This document shows, in pieces, positions 37,858 to 49,800 of a stretch of DNA of 64,000 bases (within the stretch, counting starts at the first letter, position 1; every line of letters starts with the position of its first letter). The notes below the pieces were generated by a model. The model saw only the letters and a list, made by a program, of their open reading frames with translations. It was not told where the DNA came from and made no database searches. Source of the stretch: Globisporangium splendens (taxonomy: Eukaryota > Oomycota > Peronosporomycetes > Pythiales > Pythiaceae); NCBI GenBank assembly GCA_006386115.1, contig VFIW01000076.1, positions 124,001-188,000 on the forward strand, written 5' to 3'. The translations under genes were made by a program, and so were the position numbers.

Positions 37858-38741
37858 TCATCGTTTTCTAAGCCCGTCCGTCGCACCATGATCGCCTTCT
37901 CCCAATGCTCCGTTTTGCATGGCAGCGTCGACTACTGACGGATCGGATCCCTGTTCTGTCGCGTCTGGTGCTGCGGAATCGCTCTCGTTAGTCTCCTTAA
38001 CATGCTCTTCTCGCCGCTTGCTGCTAGTCTTGCTCTTATGCAGCGGCACCAGTCCCTCGATCGGGTCAAACACGAGCCAATCGTCGGGGCGCTCGATGTT
38101 CGTGTTCGCGTGCTGCATTTTCACTTCCACGAGCTTCTGGATCGCGCGATTGCACTCGGTCGTGTTCACAGGCGCGCGTGGAACACCGTCGATCCCGAAT
38201 TCCGCTTCAAACCCTGTATCCGCATCGTCGTCGCCATCCGAGAGAAGATCGGGCACTCCCGGTTCCGCAGCCAGGAACGGCAAGCTACTCAAGACGAATG
38301 CAAAGCAACACAACAAGTGCATAGTTAGTCGTCGTCGTGTAAGCGCAACAATGCGTTCGTTCTCATCAAAACATCAGGGTACAGAGGCACGTACTATGCT
38401 GGCAAAAGCTCAAAGAGCACGTAGAGGATCCATTTGCCCGAGAGCAGCTCCGTGGCAAAGAGCCACACGGTCTCCGCGACGTTGAAGCGCGGCACGACGT
38501 ACGCGAGCGCGTAGAGCAGCACGAGCAGCAGCGTACGGATAGGCGTGTGCACGACGGGTAGCCACGTCGTGTGGTCCCAGAGCTCCTCGCCGAACGTCTC
38601 GCCGAACGCGAACTGCGGGTACATGTCGCACACGTCGGCGGCGCGTGTGTAGGACTCGCGCACGACGTTCGCCAGCAGCGCGGTGCCCGTCGCCAGGTAG
38701 CACGAGAGCCACAACGAGGAGGACCCGCTGCGCCGCATCAT
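37858..38741 (-). CDS. Unknown two-exon membrane protein
   Basis: Exons 38741-38395 and 38284-37858 join in phase (donor GTACGT), 257 residues to TGA. Exon 1 encodes a hydrophobic N-terminus (SLWLSCYLATGTALLANVV), a segment with acidic and aromatic residues (DMYPQFAFGETFGEELWDHT) and two more hydrophobic helices (IRTLLLVLLYALAYVVP, WLFATELLSGKWILYVLF). Exon 2 is acidic, then contains IERPDDWLVFDPIEGLVPLH and a charged disordered tail. Alternatively exon 2 alone could be read from ATG 38322 as a secreted protein with signal peptide (LLCCFAFVLSSLPFLAAEP). The matched splice and a shared donor make the fused model more likely. Function unknown. Confidence 0.6.
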
Positions 38742-39559
38742 CTTCACGCGCTCTTTCCGTTTGCTTCCACGTAAGGAAGGCGCTGTCAGTTTCCTTCGTG
38801 TGAGGTGGGTTGGTTGCAACCACGAACTGACATAACACCAACTTACCTAGACCATTGGCTTGATAATTGTTGCATAGACAGCCTGCGAAAGTCGAATACA
38901 GTGTCCTTATATACCCTCTTCAATACGATTGTATTCGAGAGCATTGACTTGAAAAGGAATTCCGAGTTCTATCTGAAGTGACCACCAAGAGCTATCACCT
39001 TTCATTTTGGATGCCTTGTCCAGTTGTGGATCCTTTTCTTGTTCTATATGAACTGGCACAAGGTCCGAGTTTGGGACAACTTTTGGACACGCGAACCACC
39101 GGCACAACAATGGCTTCACCATGCACTTCTGAAGCCTGCTGCCTGCATCGACAGACCTCCAGGGACAAAATCAATCGCAGCACACTCCTCTGTGCTGCGC
39201 AAGCGGCCGCACACCAGGATTCGCACATGACGCTGTCGCCAATGCGCACACGGCCAAAGCGGTCACGTGGTGCTCAAACACGGACATTCAGCATGTCGTT
39301 TTTCGTGTGTCACTGTGCGCAAGTGTGCATTGGACGATGCGGTGCGCCGTGGGCAAGCCCTTGCAGCACAGAGCAGCATTTCCTCGAGCGCGCTGCTCAA
39401 GAACCTCATGCCATTCGCACTCATGCATTGCGAATACACAGACCACATACGCAGAGTAAAGTATAAGCACTTGCTTGAGAGCTCTTGCTGCCTTCTGTGC
39501 CAAATGAGAGCGCTCGAGTGCACGAAGCGACGTCGGCAACACCACCACGTGCGCAAGCG

Positions 39560-39582
39560 CTCTCTCTCTCTCTCTCTCTCTC
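39560..39582. repeat. CT dinucleotide microsatellite
   Basis: Eleven CT units in the 1.5-kb gap upstream of calmodulin. Confidence 0.95.
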
Positions 39583-39902
39583 GCGTTTGTGTGTGTGACA
39601 TGAGGAGGGAGGTTTCGCCATCGTCCGAACGTTTGATGCAGTGAAGTATAAAACACATTGCACTGGAGAATGTATGCCTTCGCTGTTTAGAAACACCATG
39701 CTGTACACCGAGAGAGCTGCGGTTTCTTATTTTGTATTCCCTTCAGCGTAGACACTGTGACAATCGATACATTGCATCAAGTAAACGCTCTTCTTTCTCA
39801 ATAAGCATCCCAAGATGCTTTTGAAATAGATATTGTGGAGCAATGGGGGAGTCACCAAACAGCTGCGTTCCCTGAAGAAAATCCAGTCGCTTAGTCGAGA
39901 CG

Positions 39903-39956
39903 AAAATGTACGCACCAAGCAGCCATAGAGTATGGGTGCATCTGTGCGTACATTTT
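39903..39956. repeat. 13-bp perfect inverted repeat (hairpin) upstream of calmodulin
   Basis: AAAATGTACGCAC at 39903-39915 and its exact reverse complement at 39944-39956, with a 28-nt loop. It lies about 290 bp before the calmodulin ATG, so it could be a paired transcription-factor site or structured 5' UTR. Confidence 0.7.
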
Positions 39957-39959
39957 CTT

Positions 39960-40057
39960 GGTCGTACACATTCCTTACAAACTGCAAGTGCTCGACCCGA
40001 TTTGCTTGTGTGTTTTCTGTACGTACCAGCAGCACTCGAGGTGGTCGTACACATTCC
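39960..40057. repeat. 15-bp direct repeat upstream of calmodulin
   Basis: GGTCGTACACATTCC occurs at about 39960-39974 and again at 40043-40057, spaced 83 bp start to start, in the presumed calmodulin promoter. Both share the GTAC core with the adjacent hairpin arms. Confidence 0.7.
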
Positions 40058-40067
40058 CAACTCATGA

Positions 40068-40694
<627 letters not shown>

Positions 40695-41136
40695 ATGTTT
40701 CATTTGCGCGCATGTCCTCATACATTCACGGCAGTTTTTTTTTGGATCTCCGAACGAAAGCTCGGGGGTTCTTTTTTAGTATAGCATACTGTTGTTAATA
40801 TGACAGCATCACAACCCAGGTTGTTTTTTTTACCTGATTCACTTTGCTACTCGGCTAGTCTTTGTCTTGCGAATGATGGTATGTGGGTGTGGTCTGTCAG
40901 AGCAGTGAGACAGCGGCATGAAAATGGAGCAGTTAGCAAGAGGCGACGACCTCGTGAAAGAGCGTCATCTGTGTTTCCAGTCCCGCCTTTGTATACTGCG
41001 AGCGCAGTCAATGGAAGCGTTGTGAAATGTGTTGAAGAAGAGGAGACTGACACGCGCATATCACAAGAAAAGTAACCATTCTGATATGAAACACGCACTA
41101 GACTAGATACTCCGACCACAGCAGCCGTCATGCGAT

Positions 41137-41541
41137 TCACGTGGCGGCCGCGACGGGCTTCTCTTCCTCCTTGGTCTCTTCGATGGCGGTCTTGCCGCTC
41201 AGCACTTCGGGCGTGGCGTCGAGCGACTCATCGGCCGTCTGCAGCGCCACGAGCGTGAAGCGCAGGTGCTGCGCGATGATCATCTCGTGCATCTTGGTGC
41301 GCAGGCGCAACCACTCGATGTTGTGCTCGCTCGGGTCGGGAAAGAGCTTCTGCAGGTGCTTCTTGGTGCGGCCGTAGAGCGAGAGCACGTGGTACGCGTG
41401 CATCACGGCCTCCTTGTACTCGAGGTTCTCGTACTTGACCACGATGCCGTCGTTGCTCATGAGCAGGTACGACGAGAAGCCCGGCTTGGCTTTGAGCTGC
41501 TTGATCGCCTCGTCGATCTCGTTCGGTGCGTTCGCGGCCAT
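41137..41541 (-). CDS. Roadblock/LC7-domain protein
   Basis: 134 residues, ATG 41541 (MAANAPNEIDEAIKQ) to TGA. The compact alpha/beta core is typical of roadblock dynein light chains: EIDEAIKQLKAKPGFSSYLL, MSNDGIVVKY, HAYHVLSLYGRTKKHLQ, IEWLRLRTKMHEMIIA and LRFTLVALQ. Human DYNLRB is 96 residues. This one adds an acidic/alanine tail of about 35 residues (SGKTAIEETKEEEKPVAAAT) with no known role. Family knowledge: roadblock light chains dimerise and bind the dynein intermediate chain; related folds act in GTPase regulation. Convergent with calmodulin. Dynein assignment is the most likely. Confidence 0.9.
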   Translation of the reverse strand: MAANAPNEIDEAIKQLKAKPGFSSYLLMSNDGIVVKYENLEYKEAVMHAYHVLSLYGRTKKHLQKLFPDPSEHNIEWLRLRTKMHEMIIAQHLRFTLVALQTADESLDATPEVLSGKTAIEETKEEEKPVAAAT

Positions 41542-42226
41542 GATCAACAGATGCAACAGGCGCTGATGGGGCAACAAATCGAGCGTGTGAGTACGGTTTT
41601 GCGCTTGGCACTGTGTTGCGAGCGCGACCTTTCGAGAAGAGACACGACTGTGGCGTCGTTTCCAAAGAACTTGTCGAACTTGGCGCGCACACGCTTAGCG
41701 CTGTCTCTGTGCTACAAGGCGATGGAGCAGCGCTCAATTGCTTGGCAGTAGACACACATGGAGGTCGCAAGTATATCCTGAGAGATTTGCACGTACAGCC
41801 AGCCACAGGCGCGTTTCTGGATCCCGGTGCGAGTTCACACAGACCGATGTTGTCGAAGACCTGGATCGCATGCGGACATTGGTTCTTGGATGTCACGGTC
41901 GACAGTGGCCATGGCCAGTGCGACAGCGAATGTGACAGGGACAAACGCCGTCGTAGAAGCTGCGAACGTAGACGACGTCCGAAGTGGAGGCTGGAAGAGA
42001 GAGAAAAGACAACATAAAAGAAGCCAAAACACTGTCTTTTCTCGTCTCTTCTTAGCTGAAGGCAAGAGCTGTAGCCATCGATTCATCCTCGACAGATTGA
42101 GAGTGCTTGCAGACGAAACATGGCTACATTTTGTCCCAAATGCGTCTGCAACTATGAATTGATTGATCCACATTCGATCGTCTCTGCTACGCGCCAATAC
42201 CCGTACCTGCACTGCTGCTCTCGTCT
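41542..42226. other. Intergenic, no gene recognised
   Basis: About 0.7 kb upstream of the roadblock gene and downstream of the coiled-coil EF-hand gene. Short plus-strand frames only, judged shadows or noise. Confidence 0.5.
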
Positions 42227-45200
42227 CTAAAACAAATCGTCGACATCGATATTGACTTTGGAGAGCGCTTGCCGCAGCAACACGTCGACGTTCTGCTCGA
42301 AGTCGTCTTCTTGTTGCTCGACGACGGGTTTCAACACGTTTCTGTCGGATTTGGGTGGTTGTCTGGCATGCGCATTCGCAGCAGCACTACTTTGCCCACC
42401 CTGCAGTTTCACCTTGGCCTCGGCTGCCCACATGGACAAGCGCGAGAGCGTCATGAACGGCACGCTCTCCTTCATGCGCTCGCTGCTGCTACTGCTTTGC
42501 TGCTGCTCGTCCTCGAGGTCGTCGCCTGCCATTGGGTCGTCTTCCAGGTTGCTCATGTTGTTGTAGTTGACACTGTTCATCGCGGCTGCGAGCGACGCGT
42601 ACGATTCCTCGCGATCAAGTTCAGCCATCGCGCCTGCCAAGCTTTGGTACTCGAACGACGAGTTTGGAGCGCCACGATGATGCTACCACTCCGCTGACTT
42701 CCTAGGCTGTTTGTGGTCTTTTTCCGCTGCTGGATGCCTAGGAGGATCTTCTTGTTCGAGTCACCGCCATAAAACTCTTTCAAGATGACGCCGCGCTGGT
42801 GCGCCAGCATGACTTGCACGAACTCATCCTTGTCAATCACATGGTCACCACCCGCAGCGCGATTGTACAGTGCGAGCGCGTCACGGCGATCAATATCGGG
42901 CTCAAGCACGACGACGAGTTCGCAAAACTCGCGGAAATCGAGGATCCCGTCGCCATTCGTGTCCACGAGCGTGAACATCGCGTGAATGTCTTGGATTTGC
43001 TGCTCGCAGATGCTGAACCAGTGCGCCATGATCTTCTCGAGCACCGTGTCGATCTCGAGAGCGAGACCGTTGCTGCCGCCACTGACACTTGCTGCTGTTA
43101 CCGCAGCTCGTCCTTCAAATGGTCCAGCGCACCCCCTGGCTCGTTGCGCGTGAACGAGAACACCAAGTCGATGGTCTGACAGACAAGGTCGATCTTCACG
43201 GTCGTGACCTTGGAGCCGAGAAAGATGCCGTCGCCAAAGATCGTCCTGAGGTTCTGCGCGATCGTCACGGCCTGTTTCCTGCCTTTCTTGTACACCCCCG
43301 CTGTCGTATTCGTCATTACAAAGTAGGTCGGAATCACCACATATGCCAAACTACTCACGCTCATCAAAGCAGCTGAACGCACCGTTGAAGATCACGATGA
43401 CGACAAAGAGGAAGAAGTCGACGCCTTGCACGGAGCACGCATGGGATTCCGGGTCAAGCGACCCTGTGAGCAGCCCAAACGTTCGCACACGCGCGCTCTC
43501 CTACATGAACAAAAGCCACACACATACAAGCGGTCAACACCTGGGACTCCGGACAATCTCCACCACACGTTTCAAGAGCTAATTTCATACCCGCGCATGT
43601 TTCCGGATCGAGGCATCGAGGAACACCAACTGGCTGATCGCGAGGTCCTTGAGTCCGTAGTGGAGCACCTACATCTCCATGATAAACTGCACGAGGTTGG
43701 AGCGCAACTTGCCGACGTTGTCGTCCTGGATGTCCTGGATGTCCTGGAAGAGCTTGGTCTGGTAGTACCCGACGATGATCGCGTGTAGCTCGTTGAGTGT
43801 GAGCGGCTTCCGCTTGGAGAGGATCTTGCGGATCTTGGACGACGGGATCTTGGCCTGGTCGATGAGGCTCGCGATACCGACGCCGAACTTGTTGACGCGC
43901 TGGTTTTTCAGGATCAGCTCGTCGTCATCGTTGCTGCCTACGAGCCTTCGGCGTGACGCACGCGCTTTGCTATTGCCAGCGCTTCCGATACCCGTCCCGT
44001 TTGCGTCAACTGCGTCGTCGTCATCATCGTCGTAGCCTTCGTCGTCTTCCTCGCCATCGTCGTTATCGTCTTCGTCTCGCTGTCTTCGTCTTTTCCTATG
44101 CTTGTCGGTCTGCATTTCTTTCTCAAGCTTCTTGGGGATGCCCTGACGCAGCGTCTCGAGCTCGCTCGCATGCTTTTGCTGGATCTCTTGCACTTCGGTG
44201 TGCAGCGCATTGGTTTTCCAGCGCAGACTCGTGATCATTTGCTCAGCCTCCTCGAGCCTCTTCGTGAGCTCCTGGGACTTGAGCCGCTCCGCATCGAGCT
44301 CATCGAGCACGTCGCTGACCGAGTCCAACACTTTCCGGTCCTGGTCACACAGATCAAAGTCGTCGTCCATCATGGCGCGTACGGACGATCTGCGTGCCAA
44401 TCCCCGCAGTGCTCGGCCAGCAGCAGAAGCAGTCGCGGCATCTTGCTCCTCGGCGGTTTTCACGCGCACCATCTCGGAGATCAACGACTGGAAGTGCGTG
44501 ATGCGCGACACCGAGCGCTCGAGGATCGCGTTCTGCTGTGCCGTCGAGCTCAGAATCACGTCGGCGCGGATTTTCCTGCACACAGAGAAGACAAAATCAG
44601 TACAAAGCCACCTCAAAGGTCCCTCAGGTTCGCCACTCACTCGGTGATCTGGTGGATCTCGTCCTGAAAGAGCTGACGCAGCAGCTTATCGCGCTCGTGC
44701 ATGCCCATCTGCTCCGTGATCGTGAACACCGTTTCGGCCGTCAGGTGTGCGTTGAGCGACTCGATGACCGCGAGCACCACTTTTTGCTTCTCTGGTTCGT
44801 CCATGTACTGGAAGTTGTGCAGCACAACGTGAAAGCGGTCCTGCAACTCGTCCTGGGGCGTGCTGCGCAGCGTGATCTGGTCGAGCGCCTTGATCTGGTA
44901 CTTGCGCTCGAGGTCCTTGAGAGCGCCAACGCGCGCGTGTGCGTCATGCAGGCGGCACTCGTACTGCGCCTTCTGCTGCACGAGGTCTAAAGCAATAACA
45001 CGAGAAACCCAATGAGTTGGCAGATCTCATGGCAACGTAGCTCCTCAGAGCAAGGTAAGTGAGACCTTCGTGGATGCAGTCCTTCTGCTGCTGCACCTTG
45101 CGCTGAGTCTTGTAGTACGTGAGCTGTTTCGAGAAGCACTCGAGCGCGTCGATCTCACCGCGGCCGATGGGGAGCTGCTCATGGTTGACAAAGATCGCGG

Positions 45201-45960
45201 CACCGAGGTCCTGGCAGATGCGCACGAGCAGGTCCTCGTGGCGCGCAAACACGCTCGTGGCGTTGCACAGGCAATGGAATGCGACTGCAGTCTGCAATCG
45301 GTTGGGCACACGTTGGCCCTGGGTGAGCACGCGGCTCTCGCGGAGCAGCATCTCGCAGTACAAAAAGTACGACGCAAACGACTTGGTCTCGTGCGCGAGG
45401 CTCTGGAGCCACATCGTGATCTTGTCGACGTCGCTCGCGCTCAAGATGGCTGCACGCCGCGGCGAGTTTCGACCGCTGCCGCCGCCACCTCCGCCAGCAT
45501 GGCTGTTGGAATGCAAATGCAGTGTAGAGACCACGGTCTCAGGTGGGAGCTCGCCTACAGGCGAGTGCGGTCTCAATAACGGCATGTTGCTGCGCAGTGG
45601 CGACGACGGCGCAACTCGTGGACTCCCGAGCGGCTGAAGCAGAACGCTCATTGTCGTCGGGTCAGCATGCTGCTGCTGAGACCGCGGTGAGTGGACACCC
45701 ACGGGTTTGTGTGGCAAGAACGATGGCGAGGCTGCAGTATTCGTGGAGCTGCGGGCGTCGGAGGCGATGTAGCGCTGGAAAATGGACCGGTCGTCGTCGC
45801 CATTGCGGAGGTTGTCGGCGTCCACGTAGCGTTGGAACACCGGCGCGCGGCCAGGACTGTTGTAGCCACTGGGGCTGCTGGCGTAACTGGGAGGTGGACG
45901 CACCTGGAGGCTCGTGCGGCGTGGGCTGCGCAGGCCGTCGCTGCTGTCTTGTTTGCTCAT
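42227..45960 (-). CDS. Long coiled-coil protein with EF-hand domain, carries an in-frame TAG
   Basis: Exons 45960-45066, 44986-44641, 44575-43591, 43500-43383, 43300-43133, 43094-42765, 42633-42227, about 1,082 residues, mostly phased GT..AG. Parts: Ser/Pro-rich N-terminus with a repeated PVFQRY/SIFQRY motif; a helical domain (about 165-300); a coiled coil; an acidic/basic low-complexity linker; a helical block with GLKDLAISQLVFLDASIRKH and RTFGLLTGSLDPESHACSVQ; then EF-hands (DTNGDGILDFREF canonical, the next degenerate) and an acidic tail ending VNIDVDDLF. The third exon contains TAG at 43671-43669 inside an otherwise continuous conserved-looking stretch. The junction 43133/43094 needs an unusually short 38-41 nt intron or a +1 frameshift. 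Both may be errors, or signs of decay. The family is unknown to me; perhaps cytoskeletal or flagellar. Confidence 0.65.
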
Positions 45961-46358
45961 GCTCCGCTTGGTCTACAAGGTCGCACCCATTTGGAGACAG
46001 AGCGAGAATGAATGCCATTGGGACGTGAAAAGACGTGGGGCGAAAATGATACCGGCATGTTGTGTTGAACACAAACGATGGACATGTAGCATGGCAGGCG
46101 CTAATGGCGGCGACATGCTATGCGGTGCAAATGGGCAGCGCAAGCATAATGGCGTGCTGTTGCTGTTCTTTTGTTTGATGGGTCGTGGTGCGAGATGATG
46201 CTCAGCATCTAGGGACATACTGCACGAAGTAGGCTTGTGTGTGCTCAACTAGAGAGTTGGAATGCATTCACGGGTACAAGATACCACACGGTTCCCGATA
46301 TGGCCAAGTATTGCAATGGCATCGACCCACAAGTATCGCGTTTGTGGTTCACTTCACT

Positions 46359-46613
46359 ATGTGTAGACTCACATCAAACTGCCATCTGTTGGTCTGTGGA
46401 CGCAGTCGCAGAGTCGGGATATACTGCTCCAAATGCGGCGAAGCAGACAAGGTCTGGCACGATATCAGCATCTGCAAGAGCTTCGACGAGTGCCGCGAGT
46501 CCACGGCGCGTACGAGATTCAATGTCCCACTGCTGATTGCGCCGACAAAGTTCCCGCACACGCATGGCTTCCGATGCGAGAGTGTCTTGTGCCAATACGA
46601 CAGCTGCCCGTAA
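46359..46613 (+). CDS. Possible small Cys-rich protein (weak)
   Basis: 84-residue frame from ATG 46359 to TAA, with several cysteines (LTSNCHLLVC, YCSKCGEADKVWHD, CKSFDECRE, CESVLCQYDSC). The pattern could form a zinc ribbon or disulphide-rich fold, but there is no signal peptide, splice partner or family I know. Frames on the other strand are also open. Treat as a candidate only. Confidence 0.2.
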   Translation: MCRLTSNCHLLVCGRSRRVGIYCSKCGEADKVWHDISICKSFDECRESTARTRFNVPLLIAPTKFPHTHGFRCESVLCQYDSCP

Positions 46614-46795
46614 GCGTATCATTTCCCCACCGACGACGACGTCGACAAGGTATATAGCTGTCCCAGTGACGAGCACTTTGAACTCATCTACTGCCCATAG
46701 ATCCTTTGAGACCTAGATGAAACAAGGGAGAGTTGTGTGCGATGCTGCGACAAATAAGACAATTCATTTACGCGTAAAGAGTCAAGATAAGCAGC

Positions 46796-46813
46796 TGTGT
46801 GTGTGTGTGTGTG
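46796..46813. repeat. TG dinucleotide microsatellite
   Basis: About nine TG units just beyond the 3' end of the PDZ gene. Confidence 0.9.
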
Positions 46814-46850
46814 CTTTGGTCTCGTACCTGTCTGTGCTGTAAAGGTCTAT

Positions 46851-49800
46851 CTACTTCATGAGCTCGCGCTCTAGATCCAAGTCGCGCACTGTGAGCGTGT
46901 ACGACGACGGCGGCTTGGCACGTGTCGCGACATCCGCGATCATTTGCTCGATCACTGCGGGTGTCGCGTCCGCAGGCACAGTCTTCCCACAGATCTGCAG
47001 CACCGCCTGGCCAACATGGATGAGTCCTGATTTCTCGGCGGCGCCTGTGCTCGAGATAAACTGGCGAATGTACACGGCTTCGTCGTTCAGGTTGCCAAAG
47101 AGGATGCCCAGCGGGGCTCTCGGGAACGCAATCTCTTTCGGCGTGATCGTGGCCAAGAAGGCTGTGACCACGGCATCCTCCACTCGTACACATTTGCTAC
47201 TCTCTTCTTTACTCTCGTCAGTCTCGTTGGTTGTCAGAACAGCAGTCTCCGTCTGTGAAACGCTGTCGGGTAAGCTGCTGGCAGACAAACTGATGGCTTC
47301 CCATATCTGTCTTCGCAGGTCTGTATATTGCTCGGACGATACGAAGACCGCATGCATGGGCTGCTTGGCGTCCGAAATGCGCTTTAGCGTCTCCATGATC
47401 GTCGCAAAGTTGTTCTGCTCGTAAATGGGCGTGAGCATCGACACATCGTTCACGCGCACGAGCACGTCGCCCTTCTGGACGAGATGACTCTTTTGCGCGA
47501 ACGAAGGCACGCGCGCAAACGCCGACACCACACAGTTGCTGCGTCCATCCGCGGCTTCTTCGTCCGACAGCTCCATCTCGATCATCGGCGGCCAGTCACG
47601 CAGCTTGATGATGCCATCTGGACTGGGGGCAAAGTGCAGCGTCGTGGGACGTCGCGTCGTCTCCTTGAGGATCTGCAGCGTCTCCTGCAGCGACTTAAAA
47701 CGCAGGTCAATGTCGTTGACCTTGAGGAGCAGCTGACCGGCTTGGATCTTGCCGCTGAGCTCCGCGGCGCTTTTCTTGCCATCGGCGCTTGATTCCGTGA
47801 AGCCCACGACAATCGACCCAAATGGCGACAGTGGTCGACTTCGCAAGCGGAAGCCAAACGGACCATCTTGCTTGAATGTCACACTCACGAACTGTTGTCG
47901 CGGCACGACACGCTGCAGTCGATTCATCCCAGTGTCTTCTGCTGCCAATGAGAATCGCATCGTAAACGGAGGTGCCAGCTTCTCGAGAATGGCCTTAAAC
48001 TCGTCCAAATTCAGTTTATTGCACGCCAATCCATTCACAGCGAGTACACTCGCGCCGACCGGCACACGCATAAGCTCTGCATTCGTGTCATCAACATCGG
48101 TGATGCGACTCGTGATGGTGACGTGCTTGTGGAGCACGCCCTTGGCAAATGTGAACGGCACCATAGAGCGGTCCTCGAACGTACACTCGACTTGATTTGG
48201 TTGAATGTCGACTTCTTTCGCACCGCGCCATGGACTCGCCGACGGCAAATCGTCGACGCGGATGTCCAATAGCTGGAAGATCAACGGCCAGTACTCGTCC
48301 ATCTGGTCGTTCAGCGTCTTCAGGAGCTTGATCATGTGTCCGAGCAGTTTGCTCTCCATGGTCTTAGCCAAGTACTCGCGAATGAGTTCCGCAAACACGG
48401 ATGCGAGCAAATTGTACACGGCGCTGAACCAACTGCCCTGCACCGTGATCTTGAGCTCCTGTTTGATCTCGATTTCCATGGAATTGAGCACCAAAGTGGG
48501 ACGAACCTCGCCCGTGACCTTGTTCACAATCATTTTCTCAGCTTTGAACCCCAACGAGATCATGCCGCCTGTCAATTCGGCATCGGCGAGCCCGCCACCG
48601 TTCAAGTACGGGAAGTACTTCTGCGCAAACGTCCACTGGAAGCCCTTGAGCAACGCCGTCAAGTGGGTCGCACGCACCGTGAACAACTCTTCGTCCGCGA
48701 CGGTGCCCATGCGGACCTTGACGCGCTCTTTGCGCACACGAAAGTTCGAGAGATCGAGGTTCGACATCGAGTACTCGATACCTTCCTCGATGCCCGAGAT
48801 CGTGTCGATCTTGATCGACGGCAGCACCGACATGAAAAAGTCGAGGCAATGATCTTTCACTTGGTTCACAAACTCCTGGCGCTTTTCGCGGTTCGTCGTC
48901 AGTGTGTTCCCCCATTCCGCGAGTTTGTCCAGTTTCACATCGGCGATCGCTTTCGTGACATTGCCACAGAACGCATCCGGGTTGTCCACAGACTGCACGA
49001 GCTGCTTAGCTTTCTTCAGCAGCGTCTGGCCCTGCGACGTCTGCTGCATTTGCGCCAGATACTTCTCAGTCGACTCCATAAACACGCCTGCTCGCTTTGA
49101 CACTTGCGGTAGCAGCTCTTCGGCTTTCGCAATCAACTGACTTGGATCCATCGACGTGAGCGACATGACACCCATCTTGGCGCTCGCGAGCTTCTCCAAA
49201 TGCGCGATGGCCTCCTGCGCCTTGAGAAAATCAGCCTCGTGCTGCTGTAGTTTCGTAAGGAGCTCACTTTGCAGGGTATCCTGGTCCAGGGAACTCTTGA
49301 CCTTCTCAATCTTTGGCTTCTGCGCGTTCACTTTGGACTCGAGCGCCTGCAGCACCTGTGAGAGCACGAGTCGTTGACCCTGGGGCGAGTTCGACTCAAT
49401 CTGCATCTTTTTCTTGGCGAGTTCAAGTTCGTCGTTCGCTTTTGAGCGCAGTGTATCGCTGAGATCCTTGACTTCAGAGCTGTTTTTCAGCTGACTGAGC
49501 ACTTTCGCAGCCTGTGCGAAGAATGCCGACGAGTCTTTCCCATCGAGCAGCTCACTCTCGAGCGTCCTCTTGGCGGAAAATGCCATCTGTTTGAGCTTCT
49601 CGAGCTCGTTCGTGCCTGCAGCCTTGATGCGATCTTTTGCCTCGGCGAGCGATGGGTCGAAGAGCGAGCCGAGCGCTTTCGAATACTGGTCGCCGTAGGT
49701 CGCGTTCGTGGACAGGAACGAGATCGTCTCAGCGTGTTGCTCACAGAACCGCTGCACGCGACGGTACGTTTCGTGTGCTTTCTCACTCAGCACTTTGGCG

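Noticed and set aside
38320..38322. ATG giving a separate secreted 154-residue protein
   Set aside because: Exon 38741-38395 ends in a GTACGT donor whose phase matches an acceptor at 38286-38285, so the fused membrane-protein model is preferred. It is not excluded.
43669..43671. TAG as a recoded (pyrrolysine or selenocysteine) codon
   Set aside because: Selenocysteine uses TGA, and pyrrolysine is not known in such eukaryotes. A mutation, an error or readthrough is simpler.
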